Assembly (NCBI GenBank): GCA_020633465.1
Contig: JACKDN010000012.1
Location: forward strand, 124,001 to 188,000
Length of the DNA: 64,000 bases
DNA from: Myxococcales bacterium
Lineage (GTDB): Bacteria > Myxococcota_A > Bradymonadia > UBA7976 > UBA1532
Reading direction: 5' to 3'
In this document: positions 10,142-18,155 of the stretch, piece by piece
How positions within the stretch are numbered: position 1 is the first letter of the stretch
Layout: each line of letters opens with the position of its first letter
Program-made: the position numbers and the translations under genes
The notes under the pieces: model-generated
Told to the model about the DNA's origin: nothing
The model's database searches: none
What the model saw: the letters and a program-made list of their open reading frames with translations, nothing else

Positions 10142-11569
10142 ATGGACACCACCGACACCCGCACCGAACGCGACTCGATGGGCGAGCTGAAGGTGCCCGC
10201 CTGGGCCCTGTGGGGCGCCAGCACGCAGCGCGCGCTCGAGAACTTCCCCATCGCCCGACGCGGCTTGCCCGCGCCGCTGTTGCACGCCTACGGCCACCTG
10301 AAGGCGGCCTGCGCCGAGGTGAACGTGCGGCTCGAACTGCTGGACGACCGTCGCGCCCGCGCGATCGTGGCGGCCGCCGACGCCCTCGCCGCCGGCGAGC
10401 TGGACCGCCACCTGATGGTCGACGTCTACCAGACCGGCTCGGGCACCAGCACCAACATGAACGTCAACGAGGTGCTGGCCAACCACGCCAACCGCGCGCT
10501 GGGCCTGGCGCTGGGTGACTTCCGCGCCGAGGGCGCGGTGCATCCGAACGACCACGTCAACCGCGGCCAGTCGAGCAACGACACCTTCCCCACTGCGATG
10601 CACGTCGCGGCGACGGTCGGCCTGCGGACACGCCTGCTGCCCGCGCTCGACCACCTGGCCGACGCGCTGGCGGAGAAGGCGGGCGCGTGGGACGGCGTGA
10701 TCAAGACCGGCCGCACGCACCTGATGGACGCGACGCCCATCCGGCTGGGCCAGGTGTTCGCGGGCTACGCCGCGCAGGTGCGCGACGCGCGGCGGCGGCT
10801 GGACGTCGCGGCCGGCACGCTCGCGGGCACGCTCGCCATCGGCGGCACGGCGGTGGGCACCGGGCTCAACACGCCCGCCGACTTCGGGGCTCGCGTGGCG
10901 GCGCGCCTGAGCGATCGACTCGACGACGCCGGGCCCTTCGCCGAGGCCCCCGATCACCGCGCGGCGCAGGCCGCCCGTGACGAGGCCGTCGCCGCCCACG
11001 GCGCGCTGCAGGCGACGGCGGTCGCGATGTCGAAGATCGCGAACGATATTCGATGGTTGGGGTCGGGTCCGCGCACGGGGTTGGGCGAGCTGCGCCTGCC
11101 CGCGCTGCAGCCCGGCTCGTCGATCATGCCCGGCAAGGTGAACCCCGTCCTCTGCGAGAGCGTGATGCAGGTGGCCTGCCGGGTGACCGGCAACCAGGCC
11201 GCGGTCACCGCGGGCGCCTTCGGCGGCGTCGGCTCGATCTTCGAGCTCAACGTGGCCATGCCCATGATGGCCGAGGCGCTGCTCGAGTCGATCGACCTGC
11301 TGGCCAACGTCGCGCGCCTGTTCGCCGACAAGGTGATCGTCGGGCTCGAGCCCGACCGCGAGGTCATCGCGCGGCACCTGGACCGGTCGCTGATGCGGGT
11401 GACGGCGCTGGCGCCGGCCATCGGCTACGACGCGGCGTCGAAGGTGGCCAAGCGCGCCCTCGCCGAGGACCGCACGCTGCGCGCGGTGGTGCTCGACGAG
11501 GGGCTGCTGAGCGAGGACGAGGTCGATCGGCTGCTGGACCCGGCCGCGATGACGCGCCCGGACAGCTGA
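10142..11569 (+). CDS. fumC: Class II fumarate hydratase
   Basis: 475 residues. It interconverts fumarate and malate in the TCA cycle and needs no iron-sulfur cluster. Superfamily signatures are clear: TGSGTSTNMNVNEV, HPNDHVNRGQSSNDTFPTAM, TGRTHLMDATPI and the catalytic loop GSSIMPGKVNP (from residue 325) with its active serine. The region after the loop, AFGGVGSIFELNVAMPMM, is slightly longer than in E. coli FumC. The ATG at 10142 gives the standard start RTERDSMGELKVPAWALWGA. An upstream alternative start adds only eight residues. The gene stands alone between a divergent gene and a convergent one. Confidence 0.96.
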   Translation: MDTTDTRTERDSMGELKVPAWALWGASTQRALENFPIARRGLPAPLLHAYGHLKAACAEVNVRLELLDDRRARAIVAAADALAAGELDRHLMVDVYQTGSGTSTNMNVNEVLANHANRALGLALGDFRAEGAVHPNDHVNRGQSSNDTFPTAMHVAATVGLRTRLLPALDHLADALAEKAGAWDGVIKTGRTHLMDATPIRLGQVFAGYAAQVRDARRRLDVAAGTLAGTLAIGGTAVGTGLNTPADFGARVAARLSDRLDDAGPFAEAPDHRAAQAARDEAVAAHGALQATAVAMSKIANDIRWLGSGPRTGLGELRLPALQPGSSIMPGKVNPVLCESVMQVACRVTGNQAAVTAGAFGGVGSIFELNVAMPMMAEALLESIDLLANVARLFADKVIVGLEPDREVIARHLDRSLMRVTALAPAIGYDAASKVAKRALAEDRTLRAVVLDEGLLSEDEVDRLLDPAAMTRPDS

Positions 11570-11576
11570 CCGACGA

Positions 11577-12341
11577 TCAGGAGGCGGGCAGCTCGGGCTC
11601 GAAGATCGAGATCACCGCGCCGACGGGGTCGGCGATGATCGCGAAGGTGCCCACCTGCGGCACCTTGATCTCGGGCATCAGGATCTTGCTGCCCTTCGAC
11701 TCGGCGGCGTCGCGGGCCTCGCGCAGGTTGCCGACGATGATGTGGCTGAGCCACGCGGCGGGGGCGCCGGGCTGCTGCTCGTGGACGCTGGCGATCGACG
11801 TCTCGCCGAGCTTGAAGGTGGCCATGCCTTCGAACTCGCCGGCGCTCCAGCCGAACACCTTCGTGTAGAAGTCGAGCGCGCCCTGGATGTCGGTCGTGTT
11901 GAGCTGGTCCCAGCAGAAGGCGCCGGGGCCCAGGTCCTCCATGGGCACCGCCTCGCCGTCACCCTCCTTGGAGTGCCACGCGGTGATCCAGCCACCCTGG
12001 GGATCGCCGATGACCGCGAAGATGCCCACGCCGATGTCCATGGGACCGACCGCGACGGTGCCGCCGGCGGCCTTGGCCTTCTCGGCGGTGGCCTCGACGT
12101 CCTCGACGCTGACGTAGGGCATCCAGTGCGGCGGGTGCTCGGCGTCGGCGCCCATCTCGACGAAGCCGCCCTGGTAGCGGTCGCCGACCTTGTGCATGAC
12201 GTACTCGTCCAGGCCCGCGCCCGGCGGCATCTTCATGCTCTCGGTGGTCCAGCCGACGAGCGAGCCGTAGAAGGCCTTGGACTTCTCGATGCTGGGCGTC
12301 GTGCACTCGCGCCACACGAAGTGGCCGTAACGGTACGACAT
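11577..12341 (-). CDS. Two-domain VOC (glyoxalase-fold) protein
   Basis: 254 residues made of two vicinal-oxygen-chelate domains of about 120 residues each, beginning GHFVWRECTTPSIEKSKAFY and AFCWDQLNTTDIQGALDFY. Each domain starts with the usual strand and the FYxxxFGW-like helix. Proteins of this type are annotated as glyoxalase/bleomycin-resistance relatives or hydroxylases, but the substrate is not predictable. The ATG at 12341 has GGAGGG nine nt upstream. Longer in-frame readings only add arginine-rich shadow sequence. It is divergent from a TetR regulator with an operator-like palindrome between them. A paralogue with the same domain order lies at 37694-38449, also next to a TetR gene. 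Confidence 0.9.
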   Translation of the reverse strand: MSYRYGHFVWRECTTPSIEKSKAFYGSLVGWTTESMKMPPGAGLDEYVMHKVGDRYQGGFVEMGADAEHPPHWMPYVSVEDVEATAEKAKAAGGTVAVGPMDIGVGIFAVIGDPQGGWITAWHSKEGDGEAVPMEDLGPGAFCWDQLNTTDIQGALDFYTKVFGWSAGEFEGMATFKLGETSIASVHEQQPGAPAAWLSHIIVGNLREARDAAESKGSKILMPEIKVPQVGTFAIIADPVGAVISIFEPELPAS

Positions 12342-12443
12342 GGGACATCCCTCCTGAGGTGCTGGGCCAACCGAACGCCGGTCGGCTGAGCGGTTGAATC
12401 GCGCGCCGGGAAGGGGCACGGTGCGATCGTTCTGCTGGACGGC

Positions 12444-12458
12444 GTTGACGCTGTCAAC
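12444..12458. promoter_or_regulatory. Candidate TetR operator, 6-3-6 palindrome
   Basis: GTTGACGCTGTCAAC is a perfect inverted repeat (6-bp arms, 3-bp centre) lying between the divergent VOC and TetR genes. GTTGCCAGCGGCAAC at 36971-36985, beside the second TetR/VOC module, has the same arm length, spacing and outer bases. The TetR protein probably binds here and controls both directions. Its position also argues that the TetR coding region starts downstream of it. Confidence 0.6.
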
Positions 12459-12480
12459 CCCAGTCGGAGAGGAGCGCGGG

Positions 12481-13071
12481 CTGGTCGTCGAGGATACCCG
12501 GGAGCGACTGCTCGACACGGTCGAGGTGGCCCTGCGCGAGGACGGCCTGGCGCAGCTCTCGCTGCGTCGGGTGGCGGCCCGTTGTGGGCTGTCGCACAAC
12601 GCGCCGGGGGCGCTCTTCGGTGATCGCGCGGGCCTGCTGACCGCCTTCGCGGCTCGCGGCTTCCGTCGCCTGGCCGGCGCCGCGCGGGTGGCCGAGCAGG
12701 CCGAGGACGGCCGCGCGGCCCTCGCCGCGGTGGGTCGCGCCTACGTCGCCTTCGCGATCGAGCAGCGTGACACGTTCGAGGTCATGTTCCGCCCCGAGCT
12801 GCTGCGCACCGACGACCCGCAGCTGCTGTCCGCGCGCGACGCCGCCTACCACAACCTGACCGCCGCCATCCGGCGCTGCGTCGCCGAGGGCCGCGTCACG
12901 CCCGAGCGCGCCGATCTGGTCGGGGTGTCGGCGTGGTCGCTGGTGCACGGCCTGGCCACGCTCGTGCTGTGCGGCCACCTCGAGCGCCGCACCGGCCCGG
13001 CCGATCCTGCCGTGCTGGCCGATCGTGTGACGGCGCTGTTCGTCGATGCCGTCGTCGGCGGGACGCGCTAG
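12481..13071 (+). CDS. TetR/AcrR-family regulator beside the VOC gene
   Basis: About 196 residues. The N-terminal HTH reads DTRERLLDTVEVALREDG then LSLRRVAARCGLSHNAPGALF, which is typical TetR. The C-terminal ligand domain resembles the WHG type. The start is uncertain. CTG at 12481 is chosen because GGAGAGGAG ends six nt before it, the HTH begins right after, and the operator palindrome at 12444 then lies outside the gene. GTG at 12421 and TTG at 12445 or 12394 are alternatives without a good ribosome site and would place the palindrome inside the coding region. It probably represses itself and the divergent VOC gene; the ligand is unknown. Confidence 0.88.
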   Translation: MVVEDTRERLLDTVEVALREDGLAQLSLRRVAARCGLSHNAPGALFGDRAGLLTAFAARGFRRLAGAARVAEQAEDGRAALAAVGRAYVAFAIEQRDTFEVMFRPELLRTDDPQLLSARDAAYHNLTAAIRRCVAEGRVTPERADLVGVSAWSLVHGLATLVLCGHLERRTGPADPAVLADRVTALFVDAVVGGTR

Positions 13072-13110
13072 CCTTTGCTGCCGACCGCCCGGGAGCGACC
13101 TCTGCGCCAC

Positions 13111-13620
13111 GTGAACCTGACGTTGATGCTGCTGTTGACCGCCTGCGGTGGTCTCGAGCCCACGCCTGCGACGCCACCCCCCGCGCCCGCGCCCGACGCC
13201 GGGGTCGCCGACGCGGCCGCGCCCGACGCCGCGCCCCCCGACGCCGCGCCCCCCGAGCCCGACGCCGCCCCGCCCCCCGAGGGACCGGCCTACGCCGCGG
13301 GCCCCGTCTCGACCACCGGCGGCCTCGCCATCGTCGACAACACCGTGCGCCGTAAAGTACGCGAGACCATGGAGGTTTCGGTGCGACGCTGGGGCGTCGA
13401 AGAGGCCCTCGACGACGCCGCCGCCCGCACCGCCTGCCGCACCAAGGCCCTCGAGGTGTGCGCCGCCGCCGAAGGCATCACGGCCTGCCGCTTCGCCGTC
13501 GCCTGGGGCGACGCCCCCGCCTGGGACGCCGCCGAGACGGCGCAGAAGCCGCCCGAGAAGAAGAAGGGCAAGAAGCGGAAGGGCAAGGCGAAGAAGAAGC
13601 GGCGGGGGAAGAAGAAGTAG
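13111..13620 (+). CDS. Small lipoprotein with Lys-rich tail
   Basis: 169 residues from a GTG at 13111. The short hydrophobic start NLTLMLLLTAC gives a lipobox with Cys12, then a Pro/Ala/Asp linker (DAAPPDAAPPEPDAA). A core of about 80 residues has three Cys, including ACRTKALEVCAAAEGITAC, and the tail is strongly basic (KKKGKKRKGKAKKKRRGKKK). The family is not recognised. The tail could bind nucleic acid, phospholipid or acidic polysaccharide, but that is speculation. An earlier TTG at 13075 would bury the signal peptide and is less likely. It lies 39 nt after the TetR gene and may be co-transcribed with it. Confidence 0.75.
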   Translation: MNLTLMLLLTACGGLEPTPATPPPAPAPDAGVADAAAPDAAPPDAAPPEPDAAPPPEGPAYAAGPVSTTGGLAIVDNTVRRKVRETMEVSVRRWGVEEALDDAAARTACRTKALEVCAAAEGITACRFAVAWGDAPAWDAAETAQKPPEKKKGKKRKGKAKKKRRGKKK

Positions 13621-13661
13621 GGCCACGAGGACGCGGGCTCCGCGGCCATGCCGCGCGCCCG

Positions 13662-15230
13662 TCAGTCGCGCAGCCCCAGTCGTCGCGCCAGGTGGTGCAT
13701 GTTGCCGCGCGCCAAGCCGAGTGACCGCGCTGCTGCGGCCCAATTGCCACCGTGTTCGGCGATGGCGCGGCGCACCAGCGTTCGCTTGGTGTCGTCGACG
13801 ACCTCGCGGAGGGTCTTGCCCGTCGTCTGCAGGACCAGCGCTGGCGAAACCGCTGCGTCGTTGGCGCTGCCGCGCAGGTCATCAGTCGTCAGCCGCGGAT
13901 CGTGGTGCAGGTGGTGCGCGCCGATCACGACGGGCGCGCCGCGCGGGACGCTCGCGCTGGCGCGAAGGACGGCCCGACCCAGGGTGTGGTCGAGTTCCCG
14001 GACGTTGCCCGGCCAATCCGCGCTGACGAGGATGCATCGGGCTTCGTCGTTGAGCCTCATCGGCCCGAGGCCCAGGCGACGTCGATAGGTGTCGAGGAAG
14101 AAGCCAGCTAGCAACGAGATGTCCGGTCGACGGTCACGCAGCGGGGGCACCTCGATGGGATACATGTTCAGGCGATGGAACAGGTCTCCCCGGAAGCGTC
14201 CGGCCTCCACCTCCTTTGCCAAATCGCGGTTCGTCGCCGTCACGACCCGGACGTCCACGCGGATCAGGCGATCCGCACCCACCCGCTGTACCTCGCCCTC
14301 CTGTAGGACGCGCAGCAGCTTGGGTTGAACCGAGAGCGGCAGCTCGCCGAGTTCGTCGAGGAACAGCGTGCCCCCGTCGGCGATCTCGAACTTGCCGGCG
14401 CGGTCTGCCGTGGCGCCGGTGTATGCTCCGCGGACGTGGCCGAACAGCTCGCTCTCGACGATCGACTCGGGCAGCGCGGCGCAGTTGACGTAGATGAGCG
14501 GCTGCTGGGCGCGCGGTGACTGTTGATGGACCGAGCGCGCCACGAGCTCCTTGCCGACGCCGGTTTCGCCGGTGATCAGGACCGCGAAGTCGGACGGCGC
14601 GACGAGATCGACGTCCCGCTGGACCCGCCGGATCGCCTCGCTGGTGCCGATGATCTCGGTGCCACCGTCACGCAGCACGGCGTCACGTTGCAGCACCGTC
14701 GCCACTTGCTGGTGATGGCGGGACGCGGCCTCCAGCGAAGCGATCAGCCGGCCGGTGTGCAGGGCGGCGCCCGCCAGCGCACCGAGCATCTCGAGGAAGT
14801 CTTCGTCGAGGGTGTCGAACGCGCCCGGCTCGAGCGCGTCGGCGGTCAACACGCCGATCACCTCACCCCCCTCGACCAGCGGGCAGCCCAGGCACGCGTG
14901 GACGTCGCGCGTCGCGTCGGGGTTGACCAGCAAGAGGCCGTCGTAGGGATCCGGCAGACGGCTGTCGGACGGAAACCGCACGGGTGATCCGCGGGCGACG
15001 ATCAGGTCCAGCCGTGGCTGTTCACGGCGCGAGAACCGGCGGCCGAGGACCTCGGGCGCCAAGCCATGCACGGCCAGAGGCACGAGATCGTCGTCGATCA
15101 GCTCGAGCACCGCCGCGGCGTCGCACGGGATCGCAGCCCGGACCGCGTCGACGAGGCGCTGCAACCGGTCCGTGGAGGCGAGGGAGGCCGTCAGATCGAC
15201 CGCGATGGGGAGGAGTGCTTCGAGGTGCAT
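13662..15230 (-). CDS. norR: NorR, nitric-oxide-sensing sigma-54 activator
   Basis: 522 residues: GAF domain (1-180), AAA+ domain (about 190-420) and Fis-type HTH (about 485-522). The GAF domain has SRLPDPYDGL and DVHACLGCPL. His111, Cys113 and Asp131, with Asp94 and Asp97 in the loop, match the residues that hold the NO-binding non-haem iron in E. coli NorR. Walker A is GETGVGKE (211-218), and the sigma-54 contact loop is GAYTGA (258-263) instead of GAFTGA. The ATG at 15230 removes a 19-residue upstream extension. NO on the iron relieves repression of the ATPase and switches on the divergent sigma-54 promoter, here that of the RIC gene. Confidence 0.95.
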   Translation of the reverse strand: MHLEALLPIAVDLTASLASTDRLQRLVDAVRAAIPCDAAAVLELIDDDLVPLAVHGLAPEVLGRRFSRREQPRLDLIVARGSPVRFPSDSRLPDPYDGLLLVNPDATRDVHACLGCPLVEGGEVIGVLTADALEPGAFDTLDEDFLEMLGALAGAALHTGRLIASLEAASRHHQQVATVLQRDAVLRDGGTEIIGTSEAIRRVQRDVDLVAPSDFAVLITGETGVGKELVARSVHQQSPRAQQPLIYVNCAALPESIVESELFGHVRGAYTGATADRAGKFEIADGGTLFLDELGELPLSVQPKLLRVLQEGEVQRVGADRLIRVDVRVVTATNRDLAKEVEAGRFRGDLFHRLNMYPIEVPPLRDRRPDISLLAGFFLDTYRRRLGLGPMRLNDEARCILVSADWPGNVRELDHTLGRAVLRASASVPRGAPVVIGAHHLHHDPRLTTDDLRGSANDAAVSPALVLQTTGKTLREVVDDTKRTLVRRAIAEHGGNWAAAARSLGLARGNMHHLARRLGLRD

Positions 15231-15260
15231 CGGCGCAAGTCCCGACTCTCGGTGAGTGTT

Positions 15261-15319
15261 GTATTTATAACATGATGTCGTAGTCATAACGGCACACGGT
15301 GTCGAAGTTATAGCATGAC
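15261..15319. promoter_or_regulatory. Candidate NorR enhancer sites (three)
   Basis: An unusually AT-rich patch holds two perfect GT-N7-AC sites, GTATTTATAAC (15261-15271) and GTAGTCATAAC (15280-15290), 19 bp apart. A third, looser inverted copy, GTTATAGCATGAC, lies at 15307-15319. All three share the ATAAC core. GT-N7-AC is the consensus known for NorR, and three tandem sites are its usual enhancer layout. The patch lies 50-110 bp upstream of the -24/-12 element. Confidence 0.7.
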
Positions 15320-15367
15320 GGGACGCCGATCAGCTCGATAGCCCCATTCTGTGGACAGCACGGGCCT

Positions 15368-15381
15368 GGTACGGCTCGTGC
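15368..15381 (+). promoter_or_regulatory. Sigma-54 (-24/-12) promoter of the RIC gene
   Basis: TGGTACGGCTCGTGCT has the invariant GG-N10-GC of sigma-54 promoters (GG at 15368-15369, GC at 15380-15381) and matches the TGGCAC-N5-TTGC consensus at most positions. Transcription would start near 15393, about 20 nt before the ATG at 15414. It sits downstream of the NorR-like sites and upstream of a classic NorR target. Confidence 0.7.
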
Positions 15382-15413
15382 TGACAGGGGCGGCCACGAA
15401 GGAGCCGAACATC

Positions 15414-16076
15414 ATGATTGATTCGAACCAGACCCTCGGACAGCTCGCGACGGCGTACCCCGGCGCGACGCGTGTCTTCCTGCGACATCGACTCGACTTC
15501 TGCTGCGGCGGGCGCATGAAGCTCGTCGACGCATGCCGCTCGGCTGGGCTCGACGCCGACGGCATCGTCGCGGAGATCGCGGCCGCCGACGCGACCCCAG
15601 CCGCGAAGCGGTGGGATCTCGAGCCGCTCGCCGATCTCGTCGACTTCATCATCGTGCGGTTTCACGAGTCCCTGCGCGGCGATTTGCCTGTGCTCGTCGA
15701 GGCCGCCGAGCGCGTAGAACGGGTCCACGGCGCGAAGCCGAGCTGCCCGCACGGGCTCGCAGCGCTGCTCCGGCAGGCCGAGATCGAGCTGAGCCAGCAC
15801 CTCGACAAGGAGGAGGTCGTCCTCTTCCCGGCGCTGGTGAAGGGCGGCCGTGGGGTGCGGGTGGAGGCGCCGGTGCGCGCGATGATGATGGAGCACGACG
15901 ATCACGGCGCGATCCTGCAGCGGCTGCGCGCGCTGACCGACGACTACACGCCGCCGCCCGAGGCGTGCACGACCTGGCGGGCGCTCTACAACGGGCTCGA
16001 CACGCTCGAGACCGAGCTGAGGCAGCACATCCACCTCGAGAACAACATCCTGTTCCCGCGGGTGCTCGACAGCTGA
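15414..16076 (+). CDS. ytfE: RIC-family iron-centre repair protein (YtfE/ScdA)
   Basis: 220 residues. The N-terminal ScdA domain carries the signature DFCCGG (Cys30, Cys31). The remainder is a di-iron hemerythrin-like domain with FHESLRGDLP, HLDKEEVVLFPAL, MMMEHDDHG and HIHLENNILFPR, supplying the His and Glu ligands. Family members restore iron-sulfur clusters damaged by nitric oxide or peroxide. The ATG at 15414 has AAGGAG nine nt upstream, and the upstream in-frame extension falls in the promoter. It is the first gene of a probable five-gene run and is divergent from norR, which is the expected regulatory pairing. Confidence 0.95.
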   Translation: MIDSNQTLGQLATAYPGATRVFLRHRLDFCCGGRMKLVDACRSAGLDADGIVAEIAAADATPAAKRWDLEPLADLVDFIIVRFHESLRGDLPVLVEAAERVERVHGAKPSCPHGLAALLRQAEIELSQHLDKEEVVLFPALVKGGRGVRVEAPVRAMMMEHDDHGAILQRLRALTDDYTPPPEACTTWRALYNGLDTLETELRQHIHLENNILFPRVLDS

Positions 16077-16183
16077 CGGCGTCGATCGCCCACTGGGCGG
16101 CGACCGGCGCGGCCGAGCGAGACGCCCACGCCCGGCCGCGCATCAGCTTGGTGCGCGGTGCCACCGCGAAGGAGGAGGCGTCG

Positions 16184-16555
16184 ATGAACAAGCCGGCAAC
16201 ACCAGAGCACGGCGTGAACCTCGATCTCGTCGCGCTGATCGAAGAGCTGCGCGATGAGGCGTCGTACGCGCGGGAGGGGCGCGGGGCCCGCACCCTCGTT
16301 CGGACGCCCGACCTGCGGGTCGTCCTGGTCGTCCTGGCGGCCGGGAAGGTCATCAACGAGCACGAGGCCCACGTGACCGCGACCGTCCAGACCCTCGAAG
16401 GGCGGATCGGGCTTCACCTCGAAGACCGCGACGTCGACGTGGCTCGAGGACGGCTGCTGGTGCTGGGCGCGGGCCTGGCCCACGACGTCCGCGCCCACGA
16501 GGACAGCGCCTTCCTGCTGACGCTCGGTTGGCGCGCGGAGCGCTCGCCGAGGTGA
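16184..16555 (+). CDS. Cupin-domain small protein
   Basis: 123 residues forming a single cupin barrel. The central segment VINEHEAHVTATVQTLEGRI and the later RLLVLGAGLAHDVRAHEDS match the two cupin motifs, with His in both as possible metal ligands. Small cupins of this form often sit in nitrite or NO stress clusters, but the substrate is unknown. AAGGAGGAGG precedes the ATG at 16184, and the longer upstream reading of this frame is a shadow of the RIC gene. It lies 107 nt after the RIC gene and 37 nt before the DUF488 gene. Confidence 0.85.
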   Translation: MNKPATPEHGVNLDLVALIEELRDEASYAREGRGARTLVRTPDLRVVLVVLAAGKVINEHEAHVTATVQTLEGRIGLHLEDRDVDVARGRLLVLGAGLAHDVRAHEDSAFLLTLGWRAERSPR

Positions 16556-16592
16556 CGGGCTGGTCGCACGAGCCGGCTGGAGGTCGAGGCTG

Positions 16593-16973
16593 ATGGGTGA
16601 GCGGACCGCGCCGCGACCTTCGGTCAAGCGCATCTACGACGCGCCCGCCGCTGCCGACGGCTACCGCGTGCTGGTGGATCGCATGTGGCCCCGCGGCGTC
16701 TCGCGCGAGGGCGCGCGCCTCGATGAGTGGTCGCGTGACGTCGCCCCGAGCGACGAGCTGCGCCGGTGGTTCGATCATCGGCCGGAACGCTGGCCGGGCT
16801 TCTGCCAACGCTACGAGAAGGAACTTGGCGACCGGGCGGCGGCCGTGCGCGGGCTCGTCGAGCGCTGCGCCCGGGAGAAGGTCACCCTGCTGTTCGCGTC
16901 CAAGGATCGTGACCACAACAACGCCGTCGCGCTGCGCAACCACATCGTGAAGCAGTCCGGCGGATCGCGCTGA
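16593..16973 (+). CDS. DUF488 (YeaO-like) protein
   Basis: 126 residues with the DUF488 hallmarks VKRIYDAPAAADGYRVLVDR, MWPRGVSR, a central RWFDHRPERW and the C-terminal LLFASKDRDHNNAVALRNHI. The biochemical role of the family is not established; members are cytoplasmic and often found beside hemerythrin or nitrate/NO genes. The ATG at 16593 follows a purine-rich stretch. The CopD-like gene starts four nt after its stop, so the two are co-transcribed. Confidence 0.9.
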   Translation: MGERTAPRPSVKRIYDAPAAADGYRVLVDRMWPRGVSREGARLDEWSRDVAPSDELRRWFDHRPERWPGFCQRYEKELGDRAAAVRGLVERCAREKVTLLFASKDRDHNNAVALRNHIVKQSGGSR

Positions 16974-16977
16974 CCCC

Positions 16978-17484
16978 ATGCACGCCCTCTACCTGGTGTC
17001 GGTCTGGCTGCACATCCTGGCCGCGACGGCCTGGATCGGCGGCATGTTCTTCCTGGTCCTGGTCGTGGTGCCCTGGCTGCGATCCGGCGGCCGACGGGAC
17101 GCGTCGACCTTCCTGCGCGAGACGGGGGTTCGGTTTCGCAAGGTCGGCTGGATCTGCTTCGGCGTGCTGGTGGCGACCGGGACGCTCAACCTCTGGTTCC
17201 GGGGGATCGGCTTCGCCGACCTCGCGCAGGCCGAGTGGCGCGCCTCGCCCTTCGGCCGGATCCTGGCGTGGAAGTTGGGGGTGTTCGCCGTCGTGCTGAT
17301 CGTCAGCGCGCTGCACGACTTCTACGTGGGCCCCCACGCCGCGCGCGTGATCGGCGCAGGCCCGGACACGGCCGAGGCCGCGCGCGCTCGTCGTCGCGCG
17401 TCCCTGCTCGGGCGGGCCAACATGCTGCTCGCGCTCGTGCTCGTCGCCGTGGGCGTCATGCTGGTGCGGGGCGCACCCCTTTGA
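16978..17484 (+). CDS. CopD-like four-helix membrane protein
   Basis: 168 residues with about four transmembrane segments (roughly 5-30, 55-75, 95-118, 140-165). The first, LVSVWLHILAATAWIGGMFF, has the HxxAxxxWxGG pattern shared by CopD and related haem or copper membrane domains. His11 and a later HDFYVGPHA could bind metal or haem. The periplasmic partner CopC is absent nearby. It is embedded in the NO-response run, with a TTGA overlap to the hemerythrin gene, so a role in metal or haem handling under nitrosative stress is an inference from position. Confidence 0.8.
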   Translation: MHALYLVSVWLHILAATAWIGGMFFLVLVVVPWLRSGGRRDASTFLRETGVRFRKVGWICFGVLVATGTLNLWFRGIGFADLAQAEWRASPFGRILAWKLGVFAVVLIVSALHDFYVGPHAARVIGAGPDTAEAARARRRASLLGRANMLLALVLVAVGVMLVRGAPL

Positions 17485-17984
17485 GCGCCCCGACCATCAT
17501 CGAGTACCTCGAGGCCGACCATGTGCGGCTGCGCGCCCTGCTCGACCAGGCGACGGCGGGGAACGCGCTGGATCGCGAAGCCTACGCGGCGTTCCGCGGC
17601 GGGCTGCTCCGGCACATCGCGATCGAAGAGAAGCTGCTGTTTCCTGCGGTGCAGGGGGCCCGCGACGGGCTCCGAATCGATCGGGGCCACGCGCTGCGCA
17701 TCGACCATGCGGCCCTGACGTCGCTGCTCGTCCCGACGCCCGACCACGCCCTGTGCGCCGAGATCCGCGCGCTGCTGCGCGTGCACGACGCCAAGGAGGA
17801 GGACGAGGATGGCGTCTACGCAGAGTGTCGCCGTTGGCTGAGCGCCGCGCAGCTCGAGCGGCTGGGCGCCGAGGCGGCGGGCTATCGGCAGGTGCGTATG
17901 GCCAAACACTACGACGGGCCCAACGTCCACCGCACGGCCGAGGACGCGCTGCGGTCGGCGCGACGCATGAAACGCAAGCCGTAG
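17481..17984 (+). CDS. Hemerythrin-domain protein
   Basis: 167 residues from a TTG at 17481 that shares TTGA with the stop of the CopD-like gene. The frame stays open upstream, but that part is a shadow of the CopD gene. Di-iron site residues are visible in YLEADHVRLRALLDQ, HIAIEEKLLFPAV, RIDHAAL and HDAKEEDEDGVY. The C-terminal 60 residues (YRQVRMAKHYDGPNVHR) are basic. The family binds O2, NO or iron. As the last gene of the norR-linked run it fits NO sensing, storage or detoxification. Confidence 0.88.
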   Translation: MSAPTIIEYLEADHVRLRALLDQATAGNALDREAYAAFRGGLLRHIAIEEKLLFPAVQGARDGLRIDRGHALRIDHAALTSLLVPTPDHALCAEIRALLRVHDAKEEDEDGVYAECRRWLSAAQLERLGAEAAGYRQVRMAKHYDGPNVHRTAEDALRSARRMKRKP

Positions 17985-18102
17985 GCGCCCACGCGGAGCG
18001 CTCGACTGCCCGCTGACTTGGCCATCAGCGCAGTGGAGTCCGACAGCCGGTCCGAGCGAGAACCAACGGCTCGTGAGCACACCGCCCCGTACACCGTCGG
18101 CT

Positions 18103-18131
18103 TGACACTCCCCGCCGGGCCGTGGAACCTC
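18103..18131 (+). promoter_or_regulatory. Possible housekeeping promoter of trpS
   Basis: TTGACA at 18103-18108 is a perfect -35. With a 17-bp spacer it faces GAACCT at 18126-18131, a weak but plausible -10 in such GC-rich DNA. It lies 25 nt before the trpS start and directly upstream of its ribosome site. Confidence 0.4.
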
Positions 18132-18155
18132 GCCGGTCCAACCCGAGGAGGGGTC

